Below are positions 16,827-24,791 of a stretch of DNA of 64,000 nucleotides, one piece after another. How positions within the stretch are numbered: position 1 is the first letter of the stretch; every line of letters begins with the position of its first letter. The notes below the pieces were generated by a model. The model saw nothing but the letters and a program-made list of their open reading frames with translations, was not told where the DNA came from and did no database searches. Position numbers and translations under genes: made by a program. The DNA comes from Alteriqipengyuania abyssalis (GTDB lineage Bacteria > Pseudomonadota > Alphaproteobacteria > Sphingomonadales > Sphingomonadaceae): positions 744,001 through 808,000 of the forward strand of contig NZ_JAHWXP010000002.1 of assembly GCF_019857185.1 (NCBI RefSeq), given 5' to 3'.

Positions 16827-17594
16827 ATGGACACCGCACGGGGATTTTCGGACGACAGGGCGAGACCCAGCCTGCCGGTGCTGGGCGGCATTGTGCTGCT
16901 GCATGCCGCCATCTTCTACGGGCTGATCCGCGCGTTCGCGCCCGACCTGATCCCGCTGGATCAGGAGGCCGGCTTTGCCGCGTTCGACCTCACCCAACCG
17001 CGCCCCTCGCCTAGCCCGACACCCACCCAGACTGCCGCCGCGGCACAGGCGGCGGGCCCGCCAGAGGATGCCGCCGGTGCGCAAGGCGATCCGGGCGAGC
17101 GTGCAAAACCGCGCGAGGTTGCTGCCCCGCAGCCGCCGATCCCGCTCCCCAGCCGCAACCCGGCCCCGCGCGCCGCCTCTACCGGCGACGCCAACCGCTC
17201 CGGCGCGGCAGACGCGGGTGAGGGCACCGGTGCGTCCGGCGAGGGCAGCGGAACCGGCGCGGGCGGCACCGGGCAGGGTGGTGGTGGTGGTGGTGCGGTA
17301 ACCGAGCCGGTCCTGACGCGCTGGATCAGCGACGTCTCCGCCTTCGGCATTCCACCGGGCGGGCGTGCCGCGCGGGTGGGCACGCGTACGATCGTCGCGC
17401 TGGAGGTTTCCGCACAGGGGCGGGTGACCGGTTGCCGCGTAACGCGCAGCAGCGGCTTCCCCGAAACCGACGCCAAGGTTTGCGAGCTGTCGGCGACGCA
17501 GATCCGCTTCGAACCTGCGCGAGATGCTGCGGGCAATCCCGTCCCCTCGCGCTTCCTCTATCAGCAGAGCTATTTCGAGCGCCGGGGGAACTGA
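16827..17594 (+). CDS. TonB-family energy transducer
   Basis: A 255-residue protein with one N-terminal membrane helix (LPVLGGIVLLHAAIFYGLI), a Pro/Ala/Gly-rich periplasmic linker with a GGGGG run, and a C-terminal TonB-like domain (about 165-250; GTRTIVALEVSAQGRVTGCRV, GFPETDAKVCEL, then FEPARDAAGNPV). It would couple the inner-membrane proton gradient to outer-membrane receptors, plausibly the one upstream. The start is uncertain: ATGs at 16782 and 16827 both precede the helix; I prefer the shorter. No exbB/exbD is adjacent. Confidence 0.85.
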   Translation: MDTARGFSDDRARPSLPVLGGIVLLHAAIFYGLIRAFAPDLIPLDQEAGFAAFDLTQPRPSPSPTPTQTAAAAQAAGPPEDAAGAQGDPGERAKPREVAAPQPPIPLPSRNPAPRAASTGDANRSGAADAGEGTGASGEGSGTGAGGTGQGGGGGGAVTEPVLTRWISDVSAFGIPPGGRAARVGTRTIVALEVSAQGRVTGCRVTRSSGFPETDAKVCELSATQIRFEPARDAAGNPVPSRFLYQQSYFERRGN

Positions 17595-17603
17595 CCGGCG
17601 CTG

Positions 17604-20159
17604 TTACGCGCCCTTGGCCAGCGCCTTCGCCAGATCGGACTTGTCGTAGGGCTTCTTCAGAATCGCCGTGGCGCCCAGCTCCTCGAACCGCACTTCCTTG
17701 GCGCTGTATCCGGTTGCAAGAACGAAGGGCACACCCCTGCGGGCAAGTTCGCGCGCCACCGGCTCGCTCGATTCTTCGCCGAGGTTGAAGTCGAGCACCG
17801 CGAAATCGGGCGCCTCCTTCTCGATCGCGCGGAGCGCCTGGGTCACGCTGCCCGACACGAGCACCTCGGGCACGCCGAGCTCGCGCAGCATCTCTTCGGT
17901 ATCGAGCGCGATGATCATGTTGTCCTCGATCAGCAGCACCCGCTGCGGCAGATCGGTCGCAGCTTCTGCGCCCGCACTTGCATCCGCGTGGTCTTTCAGG
18001 TCGCTCACCACATGATCCTTGTCTGTTTCTTCGAGGAAGCGTGTAGGCACAGTGAAGCGGGCCCTGAGGCCGCCCAGCGCGAAATCGACCTCGGCCTCGC
18101 CCTGCAATTCATGCGGGATCGACTTCTCTATGATCGTCGTGCCGAAACCGCGCCGCTCGGGCGCGCGCACCGGCGGCCCGCCGCGTTCCTGCCAGCCAAG
18201 CAGCAGGTCGCCCGCCTCGTTGCGCTCCAGCGAGATCAGCAGATCGCCCGACTGGTCCGACAGACTGCCGTACTTGGCCGAGTTGGTAATCATCTCGTGC
18301 AGCACCAGCGCCAGCACGGTGTAGGCCTGCGGCACGATCAGCACGTCGCGCCCTTCGACTTCCAGTCGGGTGGTCTTGGCACCGAGATAGGCGTCGGCTT
18401 CGTCCGCGATCAGCTTCTTGAGCGAGGTCGGGCCCCAGTTGTCGCGGGTGAGGTTGTCGTGTGCTGCCGCCAGCGCGCCGATCCGTCCGCCGATCAGCGT
18501 GGTCAGCGTGGCCGCATCGCCCGTCTCGTGGCGCGACTGATTGACCAGCCCGCGGATGAGATTGAGGATGTTGCGGACCCGGTGGTTGAGCTCGGCGATC
18601 AGCAGATCCTGCTGCTCGCCCGCGCGCTTGCGTTCCTGCGCGGCGGCGTCGGTCAGCCGCAGGATCACCTCCAGCAGGGTGATGCGCAGCGTTTCGGCGA
18701 GATCCAGCTCCGCCTGGGTCCAGTCGGCGCTGCGCCCTTCGACCGTTTCCTGCCACGCGGCGAAGCTCTTGCGCGGGACGAGGCGTTCGCCCTCCGCCGT
18801 GCGTTCGACCGGTTTTTCGGGATTGCCCGCCCAAGTCACCACCTGTTTGAGTTCCCGCCGCCAGAGGATGAAATAGTCGCGCGCCTGGCGCGAAACGGGA
18901 ATGATCAACGCGCCCGTCGCGCGCCCGGCAAAAGCCTGCGCTTCGGGAATCGCGCTTGTGAGATCGGTTCGCGCAAGGATGCGCCCGGCCGGCCCGCTGT
19001 TCAAGGCGGGCAGGATCTGGCGGAATTCGTCTTCGGAGGGAGCATGGCCGCTCGCCCGGTAATCGCCGTCGATAAAGATGCTCGCCCCGTCGTGCGGGAT
19101 CGAATCGCCGATCGAGCGGCCGATCTGTTCGAGCGTTTCGCGCAGGTCGGCCCCGGCCGCGAGCCGGGTCATCAGCCGCTCGTGCAGGTTCTGCCCCAGC
19201 GCGCGCCGGGCCGCACCGCTATCATGCACCGCCCGGTCGAGCGTCAGCGAGAACAGCTGCGAGAACACCTCCGCCGCGGTCCGCTTGGAAAAGGGCAGCG
19301 CGCGGGGCTGATAGTGGTGGCATGCAAACAGGCCCCACAGCCGCCCGCGCACGATGATCGAGATCGAGAGCGAGGCGCGCACGCCCATATTGCGCAGATA
19401 CTCGATATGAACCGGCGAGACCGAGCGCAGGGTCGAGAGGCTGAGGTCGATCGGATCGCCATCGAGCCGCTGCGCGGGGACCACCGGGACCGGCGTATCC
19501 TTCACATCGGCAATGATCCGCAGACGGTTGCGCAGGTAAAGATCGCGCGCCTGCTGGGGAATGTCGCTCTTGGGATAGCGCAGGCCGGAATAGCTATCGA
19601 CTGCACTCTCGCGCGCTTCGGCAATGACCTCACCCGAACCGTCGGCGTGGAAGCGATAGACCATGACCCGGTCGAACTCGAGCAGCGCCTTGAGCCGCTT
19701 TGCGGCGGCCTGGCACAGATCCTCGACCCCTTCAATTCCTTCCAGTCGGTTCATCATCGGCCGGATCGAGGCGACGTGATTGCCGAAACCTGCCGGATCG
19801 TGCCGCTCGAATTCGAGCACCAGTAGTCCGGCGGTGCGGTGGATCGAACAATCGAAGCGTTCGCGTGTGGACCCAAGCGAGGCGATCGAGAAGAGCCGCT
19901 CGGTATCGTCCGGCTCGGCCAGCCACTTCGCCGCGTCCTGAATGGTCTCCAGCGTCTGCGCCGGCAGGATCGAATCCAGCGAATCCCCCCGCGCAATCGC
20001 TTCCAGACCGAGGAATTCGGCAGCATTCGCCGAATGGTGGGCGATGTAATGGTCCGACGAGACGACCAGCATTGCGCCGAATGACTGGACATGGCCAAGC
20101 TGGTGGATCGGTTCGCGGTCGCAGCTGGTCAGATCGACCTGGGTTTCGACCGCACTCAT
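17604..20159 (-). CDS. bphP: Bacteriophytochrome: PAS-GAF-PHY photosensor, HWE histidine kinase and receiver domain
   Basis: An 851-residue hybrid kinase. The N-terminal Cys13 (TSCDREPIH) is the expected biliverdin attachment site. The GAF domain has SDIP at 198-201, His251 and CHH at 280-282, all conserved chromophore-pocket positions; the PHY tongue motif PRKSF is at 462-466. The kinase is HWE-type: His526 in ELNHRVRN, N-box HEMITNSAKYGSLS, then GWQERGGPPV. A receiver domain closes the protein, with Asp790 and Lys836. It is coupled to heme oxygenase (ATGA). Together they form a red/far-red light sensor; the output target is not visible, though HWE kinases often feed general-stress or response-regulator pathways. 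Confidence 0.95.
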   Translation of the reverse strand: MSAVETQVDLTSCDREPIHQLGHVQSFGAMLVVSSDHYIAHHSANAAEFLGLEAIARGDSLDSILPAQTLETIQDAAKWLAEPDDTERLFSIASLGSTRERFDCSIHRTAGLLVLEFERHDPAGFGNHVASIRPMMNRLEGIEGVEDLCQAAAKRLKALLEFDRVMVYRFHADGSGEVIAEARESAVDSYSGLRYPKSDIPQQARDLYLRNRLRIIADVKDTPVPVVPAQRLDGDPIDLSLSTLRSVSPVHIEYLRNMGVRASLSISIIVRGRLWGLFACHHYQPRALPFSKRTAAEVFSQLFSLTLDRAVHDSGAARRALGQNLHERLMTRLAAGADLRETLEQIGRSIGDSIPHDGASIFIDGDYRASGHAPSEDEFRQILPALNSGPAGRILARTDLTSAIPEAQAFAGRATGALIIPVSRQARDYFILWRRELKQVVTWAGNPEKPVERTAEGERLVPRKSFAAWQETVEGRSADWTQAELDLAETLRITLLEVILRLTDAAAQERKRAGEQQDLLIAELNHRVRNILNLIRGLVNQSRHETGDAATLTTLIGGRIGALAAAHDNLTRDNWGPTSLKKLIADEADAYLGAKTTRLEVEGRDVLIVPQAYTVLALVLHEMITNSAKYGSLSDQSGDLLISLERNEAGDLLLGWQERGGPPVRAPERRGFGTTIIEKSIPHELQGEAEVDFALGGLRARFTVPTRFLEETDKDHVVSDLKDHADASAGAEAATDLPQRVLLIEDNMIIALDTEEMLRELGVPEVLVSGSVTQALRAIEKEAPDFAVLDFNLGEESSEPVARELARRGVPFVLATGYSAKEVRFEELGATAILKKPYDKSDLAKALAKGA

Positions 20160-20731
20160 GCAGCGATCGCCACAAGCTGGCGATCGGCTTCGCGGGAGAA
20201 ATGGGCGAACACGGCGCGCGCGGTCCGCTCCGCGCCCGGGTTGATTTCGTCGGAGGCGAGCAGCGGACGCAGCGCCTTGAAAAAAGCGGGCATCGTTTCG
20301 TCGCGCAGGAACTGCATCGGCCAGCCTTCGGGGGCGCGGCCGGTCAGTTCGCGCTCCATCATCCGGTTGCCGAGCGAGGAGCCTGCCAGCACCCATGCCG
20401 CGCCGAGCCACGCGACCGGGCCCTCGTCGGCGTGGGCGAATGCGGGCACGTCCTCATCGGGCGTGTCGCTCCCGGCACAGCCGAGCGCGGCAAGATCGGC
20501 CTCGATCAGGCCTGTCTGCGCAGGTGGCAGCCATTCCGGCGGGCAACAGCGCGCCAGCCAGCTTTCCACGCCGATTCGCGCGCGCGATTGCACCCGCAGA
20601 AAGCAGGCGTAATCGTGCCGATCGGCGAGATCGAGCCGACCGAGTGCATCGTCCAGTACCTGGTGATCGTCTTGTGTCGCTGCGCGCAGCCGAGCGCGCA
20701 ACGCGGGTGCTGTGCCGCACCTGGCAGTCAT
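20156..20731 (-). CDS. bphO: Biliverdin-producing heme oxygenase
   Basis: A 191-residue alpha-helical protein of the bacterial heme oxygenase family. His23 (ATQDDHQVLDDALG) is the likely proximal heme ligand, and GAAWVLAGSSLGNRMM matches the distal-helix glycine-rich motif. It opens heme to biliverdin, the chromophore of the phytochrome encoded immediately downstream, and the two genes overlap by four bases. The ATG at 20731 is preceded by AGAGGAA. No hmuU-type or siderophore genes are nearby, so a photoreceptor role is more likely than iron salvage. Confidence 0.92.
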   Translation of the reverse strand: MTARCGTAPALRARLRAATQDDHQVLDDALGRLDLADRHDYACFLRVQSRARIGVESWLARCCPPEWLPPAQTGLIEADLAALGCAGSDTPDEDVPAFAHADEGPVAWLGAAWVLAGSSLGNRMMERELTGRAPEGWPMQFLRDETMPAFFKALRPLLASDEINPGAERTARAVFAHFSREADRQLVAIAA

Positions 20732-20843
20732 TCGCGCGTTCCTCTTCCCGTCCAAAACTGAGCCTGTGCCACCAGCCACAAGGCGCGATAAGTTGTTCTA
20801 TCCGCAAAGGAAGAGGTAAGTTCCCAGGCTAACCATTATCAAG

Positions 20844-21152
20844 TCAGGATTTCGGGCCGGAGAGCAGTTTGGTCCCTTTTTCGGTCACTGCCGCGGCGAT
20901 CAGGGGTTTGAAGAAGGACAGCATCGGCGGCAGGTCGAGCGCCACCACCACCTGCTTTTCCTCGATCTCGATCGCGACGCGCACGGTCTGGCCCATCGCG
21001 GCGACCGACATCTTCATGCAATCCTCGCTCGGCCATTCGCTGGTCATCTCAGCCGCGCCGCCGGGCATGTGCTGCGGCAGCTCGGGCATGCGCTCGCGCA
21101 GGCGGCGGCGGACCTCTTCCTTGGGCAGGTCGTGTTTGATCGGGACGCGCAT
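20844..21152 (-). CDS. Polyhydroxyalkanoic acid system family protein
   Basis: A 102-residue cytoplasmic protein starting MRVPIKHDLPKEEVRRRLRER, with a conserved ending around LPPMLSFFKPLIAAAVTEKG. This matches the small PHA-granule-region family (often annotated polyhydroxyalkanoic acid system protein), whose molecular role is unclear. No PHA synthase is in the window. Its start shares one base with the stop of the upstream two-TM gene (TGATG), so it is the last gene of the telA operon. Confidence 0.75.
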   Translation of the reverse strand: MRVPIKHDLPKEEVRRRLRERMPELPQHMPGGAAEMTSEWPSEDCMKMSVAAMGQTVRVAIEIEEKQVVVALDLPPMLSFFKPLIAAAVTEKGTKLLSGPKS

Positions 21153-21916
21153 CAGCGGGGCGCCTCTTCGCTGGAGCCTTCAGCTGCCGCCGGCCCGTCG
21201 CCATAGCGATAGCCGAGATAGCGGTGCTGGACCGCCAGATCGTCGAGCGCGCCGTTCGCGATCTTGCGGTTGATCGAGTCGATCTCGCCGCTGATCCTGG
21301 CGAGGCCTTCGACCAGCCGCTCGTCGGCGGTCGCCCCGGCGTGTTCCTCCTTGCGCATAGCGGCGGGCACGCGGGTGTAGGACTGGACCATTTCGGGCAG
21401 CGTTTCGCCCACCAGTTCGCGAATGTCGCGGATCGAATCATGGCTGGCGGGGGCGGTTTCCAGCTGCTGGCCCAGCAGGTCGAGCTTCACGCCCAGATCG
21501 TCGACCAGCGCCACGGCGGGCGCGGGCAGGGCGGCGCGCTGCGATTCCAGCCACAGCTCCGTCCGGGCGACCATCTGGCGCGGTGTGCCCTTGTTGAGGT
21601 CGCCCGCCTGCGGGATCGAGATGCGCGGAAAGACCGAGAAGATGCCCGCCGCCGCGATCAGCGCGAAGAACGTCAGCACGATGCCGACAAAGCCGATCCC
21701 GTCGATCACGATCCCGGCGATGGTCGCAAAGGCGAGGATTGCCGCCGCAGCGATAACGATATTGCGCAGCTTCTTGAGCCGATGCCGGTTGCGCACCTGC
21801 GCCGATTCGCGCCCGATCGCGGTGACCCGGCGGTGGCGCCCGCCGACCCGGTTGTCGATCAGCAACTGGCGGCTGTCGCTGAGCAGTCGCTCGCTGTCGC
21901 GGGTCAGGTCGTTCAC
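21152..21916 (-). CDS. Two-TM membrane protein in the TelA operon (XpaC-like position)
   Basis: A 254-residue protein. A basic N-terminal 47 residues is followed by two hydrophobic helices (about 50-95: NIVIAAAAILAFATIAGIVI and GIVLTFFALIAAAGIFSVF) and a long helical cytoplasmic part rich in L, E and Q. I do not recognise a named domain with certainty. It directly abuts telA (no bases between) and is coupled to the PHA-system gene. The 5-bromo-4-chloroindolyl phosphate hydrolysis (XpaC) family occupies the same place next to telA in other bacteria and has the same layout, so it may be a divergent member. Confidence 0.6.
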   Translation of the reverse strand: MNDLTRDSERLLSDSRQLLIDNRVGGRHRRVTAIGRESAQVRNRHRLKKLRNIVIAAAAILAFATIAGIVIDGIGFVGIVLTFFALIAAAGIFSVFPRISIPQAGDLNKGTPRQMVARTELWLESQRAALPAPAVALVDDLGVKLDLLGQQLETAPASHDSIRDIRELVGETLPEMVQSYTRVPAAMRKEEHAGATADERLVEGLARISGEIDSINRKIANGALDDLAVQHRYLGYRYGDGPAAAEGSSEEAPR

Positions 21917-23116
21917 CTAGCCCTCCAGCTTGAGCAGCGCGTCTTCGGATGCGTCGAGCTGCGCCTGGGCCTGCGCCTGGCTTTCGGCGCGGGCGATATA
22001 TTCCTTGGACTTCTCGACCTCGCTCGAAAGCGTGGTGACGGTCTGCTTCATCGTGTCGAGCGCCTTCAGCTTGAAGGTGTCGACCTCGTCCATCGTCGCG
22101 TAGATGTTCTGGAAGGCGTTCTGCAGCGTCTGCATCGGGATCGTGCTGGCGGCGGCCTGTTCGTGGATCTTGCCGGTCTGTTCGCGCAGCAGCTTACCGG
22201 TCGAATCGATGATTCCCGCCGTGGTGTCGTTGAGCGCGGTGATCTGCTTCAGAACGAGGCGCTGGTTGGTCATCGCCTCGGCGACGGTCACCGCCGTGCG
22301 CAGCGCGCTGACGGTGGTGGTGCTGGCACGGTCGACGCCCTTCACCAGCTCGACATTGTTCTTCTTGACCAGATCAAGCGCGAGATACCCCTGCACCGAA
22401 ACCGCCATCTGCGTCAGCAGGTCCTGCGTGCGCTGGCGGACGTAGAACAGCGCGGTTTCCCGGATCGCCTTGGCCTTTTCCGGGTCGGTCGCGTCGAGTT
22501 CGTTGGCCTTGTCCTCCAGCCGTTCGTCGAGCGTCTTGGAGATATGGATCATCTGTTCGAGCTTGCCCATCGCTTCCCACAGGTGCTGGCGCTCGACATC
22601 GATTGCGGCATTGTCCTTCTGCAATTCGGTGCGGCCCGAATGCAGCTTGTCGAGGATCGCCTGGATTTGGCTCTGCGCGCTCTGGTAGCTGCGGAAATAG
22701 CCCTTCAGGCTGTTGCCCCAGGGCAGTTTGGACAGAATGCCGCTCTTGCCCCGGCGCGCGGGATCGAGCTCTTCCACCGTGACGCGCAATTCGGCGAGGT
22801 TCGCGCCCACACCCTGGTCGCGGTCCATCGCGCGAACCGGCCGGTCGAGGAAGCGGTTCGACATGCTGGAGGCGGCGGCGATTTCCTTGCGGCCCATGTT
22901 GGAAATCTCGTCGACCCGCTTGCTGAACTCTGGCGAGCGGGTGTCATGCGCGATCAGATCGGCGACGAAGCTGTCGACCTTGGAATCCAGCTCGGTCTTC
23001 TTGCCTTCGTCGACCGGCACCAGCCCGACCGCCTTCTCCACATCCACGGTGGGGATCGGCTCGGGCGGGGTGAGGTTCAGCTCGGTCGCGGTTGCGGTGT
23101 CGCTCTGGGTCGCCAT
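21917..23116 (-). CDS. Toxic anion resistance protein, TelA/YaaN family
   Basis: A 399-residue, helix-rich soluble protein of normal TelA length. Conserved blocks include WGNSLKGYFRSYQSAQSQI, LHSGRTELQKDNAAIDVERQ, and DVEKAVGLVP near the start; long stretches are predicted coiled coil. TelA proteins were named for tellurite resistance, but a biochemical role is not established. It heads a three-gene leftward operon. A well-formed promoter lies just upstream, arranged back to back with that of the DUF389 gene. Confidence 0.9.
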   Translation of the reverse strand: MATQSDTATATELNLTPPEPIPTVDVEKAVGLVPVDEGKKTELDSKVDSFVADLIAHDTRSPEFSKRVDEISNMGRKEIAAASSMSNRFLDRPVRAMDRDQGVGANLAELRVTVEELDPARRGKSGILSKLPWGNSLKGYFRSYQSAQSQIQAILDKLHSGRTELQKDNAAIDVERQHLWEAMGKLEQMIHISKTLDERLEDKANELDATDPEKAKAIRETALFYVRQRTQDLLTQMAVSVQGYLALDLVKKNNVELVKGVDRASTTTVSALRTAVTVAEAMTNQRLVLKQITALNDTTAGIIDSTGKLLREQTGKIHEQAAASTIPMQTLQNAFQNIYATMDEVDTFKLKALDTMKQTVTTLSSEVEKSKEYIARAESQAQAQAQLDASEDALLKLEG

Positions 23117-23148
23117 GAGAGGTCAAAAATCCTTCTGCTTCAATGACT

Positions 23149-23177
23149 GTATTAGTCGCGCAAGACACGCGTTTCAA
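23149..23177 (-). promoter_or_regulatory. Promoter for the telA operon
   Basis: On the minus strand TTGAAA, 17 bases, TAATAC, the most canonical housekeeping promoter in the window. The -35 is only three bases from the -35 of the divergent DUF389 promoter. Confidence 0.65.
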
Positions 23178-23180
23178 GCT

Positions 23181-23209
23181 TTGGCCGGGCGCGTTTTCCG
23201 CGATATGGC
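23181..23209 (+). promoter_or_regulatory. Promoter for DUF389 gene
   Basis: TTGGCC, 17 bases, TATGGC. The expected transcription start is about 23216, exactly the A of the ATG, so the mRNA should be leaderless. Confidence 0.55.
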
Positions 23210-23215
23210 GCACAT

Positions 23216-24775
23216 ATGCAATCGCCCACCAGTTCTCCTTCGCAGACGACGGACCAGTCTGTCGCGGATAATTCGACCGGCAAACGTCGTATCGGGATCG
23301 ACTACGTGGCCAAGGCCTTCAATCGCTGGTGGACGATCGAGGTCGCGGGCACGGTCGACCAGCAGGCGGTGATCGAGACCCGGCGCGCGGAGTGCGAGCT
23401 GACCGGGCGCTATGTCCTGATGGTCTGCATGTCGGCGGGGATCGCGATCCTCGGCATGCTGCTGTCCTCGCCTGCGGTGGTCATCGGGGCGATGCTGATC
23501 GCGCCGCTGATGGATCCGATCATGGGGGTCGGCTTCGCGCTTGCGGTGGGGGATTTCAGGTGGCTGGGCCGGGCTGTGCGCTCGCTGGTGCTGGGCACGG
23601 TGATCGCGATCCTGTTTTGCGCGCTGATCGTGATGTTCTCCCCGATCCAGGTGGTGACGGAGGAGATCGCCTCGCGCACCCAGCCCAACCTGTTCGACCT
23701 GATGGTCGCGATCTTCTCCGCGATCGCGGGTGCCTATGCGGTGATCCGGGGGCGCGAGGGGACGATCGTCGGCGTGGCGATCGCGACCGCGTTGATGCCG
23801 CCGCTGGCTGCGGTCGGCTACGGTCTGGCGACGCTCAATTCGACTGTCTTCTTCGGCGCGCTGCTGCTGTTCGTCACCAACCTGACCGCGATCGCGCTGA
23901 CCGCCACCGCGATGGCCCGCGGCTATGGCTTCAGCACCCGGCTGACAGAAAAACAGAGCCGCTTTCAGGCGTTCCTGATCTTCGCCGCCTTCGTGGCGCT
24001 GGCCGTGCCGCTTGGCCTCTCGCTGTACCAGATCGGCTGGGAAGCGCAGGCGGAGCGCACGATCCGCGACGGTCTTTTCGATGCGTTCGAGGGCAAGGCG
24101 CAGAGCGTCGACCCGACGGTGCGCTTCCTCGACGATTCGATCGAGGTCACCGCGCAGGTCTACACCGACACGCTGTTCCGCACCGCACAGGTGGAGGACC
24201 GCGCGCGGGCGGAGCTGGAAGAGGCGTTGGGGCGTCCGGTGAGCGTGCAGATCATGCAGGTCGAAAGCGCCGACGCGGTCGAGGCGCAGCGGCTCCAGCT
24301 GCGCGAGGCGAGCGAGCGCCAGCAGGATGCGAGGCAGCAGGCCGATACCATTGCGCAGCGGCTCTCGATCCTCGCCGGCGTGCCGGTGGACGACATCACC
24401 ATCGATCTCCAACGCCGCCGCGCGCTGGTGACCGCGCAGCCGCTCGAAGGGGCGACGCTGGCCGCCTATCGCGAACTGGAACGCAGGGTCGCGGCGACGG
24501 AGCCCGAGTGGGACATCCGCATCGTGCCGCCATTGCGCGGCCTGCCGGAGATCACCTTCAGCGAAGACGCAGAGCCCGATGCCGCAGGTCGCCGCGCGAT
24601 CGCCCTCACGATCTGGGCACAGCGCAGGATCGGCATCCCGCTGCGCCTGCGTGGCCCGCAAACGCAGGTTGCGCGCGTTCGGGAGGCGTTGGCCGAGGCC
24701 GGGATAGAGCCGGTCGACGAGGTGGGCGGCGACGAAACCGACGGCGTGCAGCCCGAATGGCTGCTTCCGGAATGA
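23216..24775 (+). CDS. DUF389 membrane protein with long C-terminal extension
   Basis: A 519-residue protein. The first 250-280 residues hold about six helices with the DUF389 hallmarks SPAVVIGAMLIAPLMDPIMG and GVAIATALMPPLAAVGYGLA. The remaining 240 residues are soluble: a helical, Gln/Glu/Arg-rich stretch (QRLQLREASERQQDARQQ) and two small alpha/beta repeats that look BON-like. The function of the family is unknown. No ribosome site precedes the ATG, in keeping with a predicted leaderless transcript. It is divergent from telA. Confidence 0.85.
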   Translation: MQSPTSSPSQTTDQSVADNSTGKRRIGIDYVAKAFNRWWTIEVAGTVDQQAVIETRRAECELTGRYVLMVCMSAGIAILGMLLSSPAVVIGAMLIAPLMDPIMGVGFALAVGDFRWLGRAVRSLVLGTVIAILFCALIVMFSPIQVVTEEIASRTQPNLFDLMVAIFSAIAGAYAVIRGREGTIVGVAIATALMPPLAAVGYGLATLNSTVFFGALLLFVTNLTAIALTATAMARGYGFSTRLTEKQSRFQAFLIFAAFVALAVPLGLSLYQIGWEAQAERTIRDGLFDAFEGKAQSVDPTVRFLDDSIEVTAQVYTDTLFRTAQVEDRARAELEEALGRPVSVQIMQVESADAVEAQRLQLREASERQQDARQQADTIAQRLSILAGVPVDDITIDLQRRRALVTAQPLEGATLAAYRELERRVAATEPEWDIRIVPPLRGLPEITFSEDAEPDAAGRRAIALTIWAQRRIGIPLRLRGPQTQVARVREALAEAGIEPVDEVGGDETDGVQPEWLLPE

Positions 24776-24791
24776 TTCGCCGGGTTAGGGG

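Noticed and set aside
14207-16912. A 901-codon open frame on the minus strand across the TonB receptor
   Set aside because: It mirrors the receptor codons, lacks a ribosome site and encodes a compositionally biased, domain-free product. Long antisense frames are common opposite GC-rich genes.
20732-20843. Possible general-stress (EcfG-type) promoter GGAAC upstream of the heme oxygenase gene
   Set aside because: A GGGAAC is present but no CGTT lies 16-17 bases downstream; the match is too poor.
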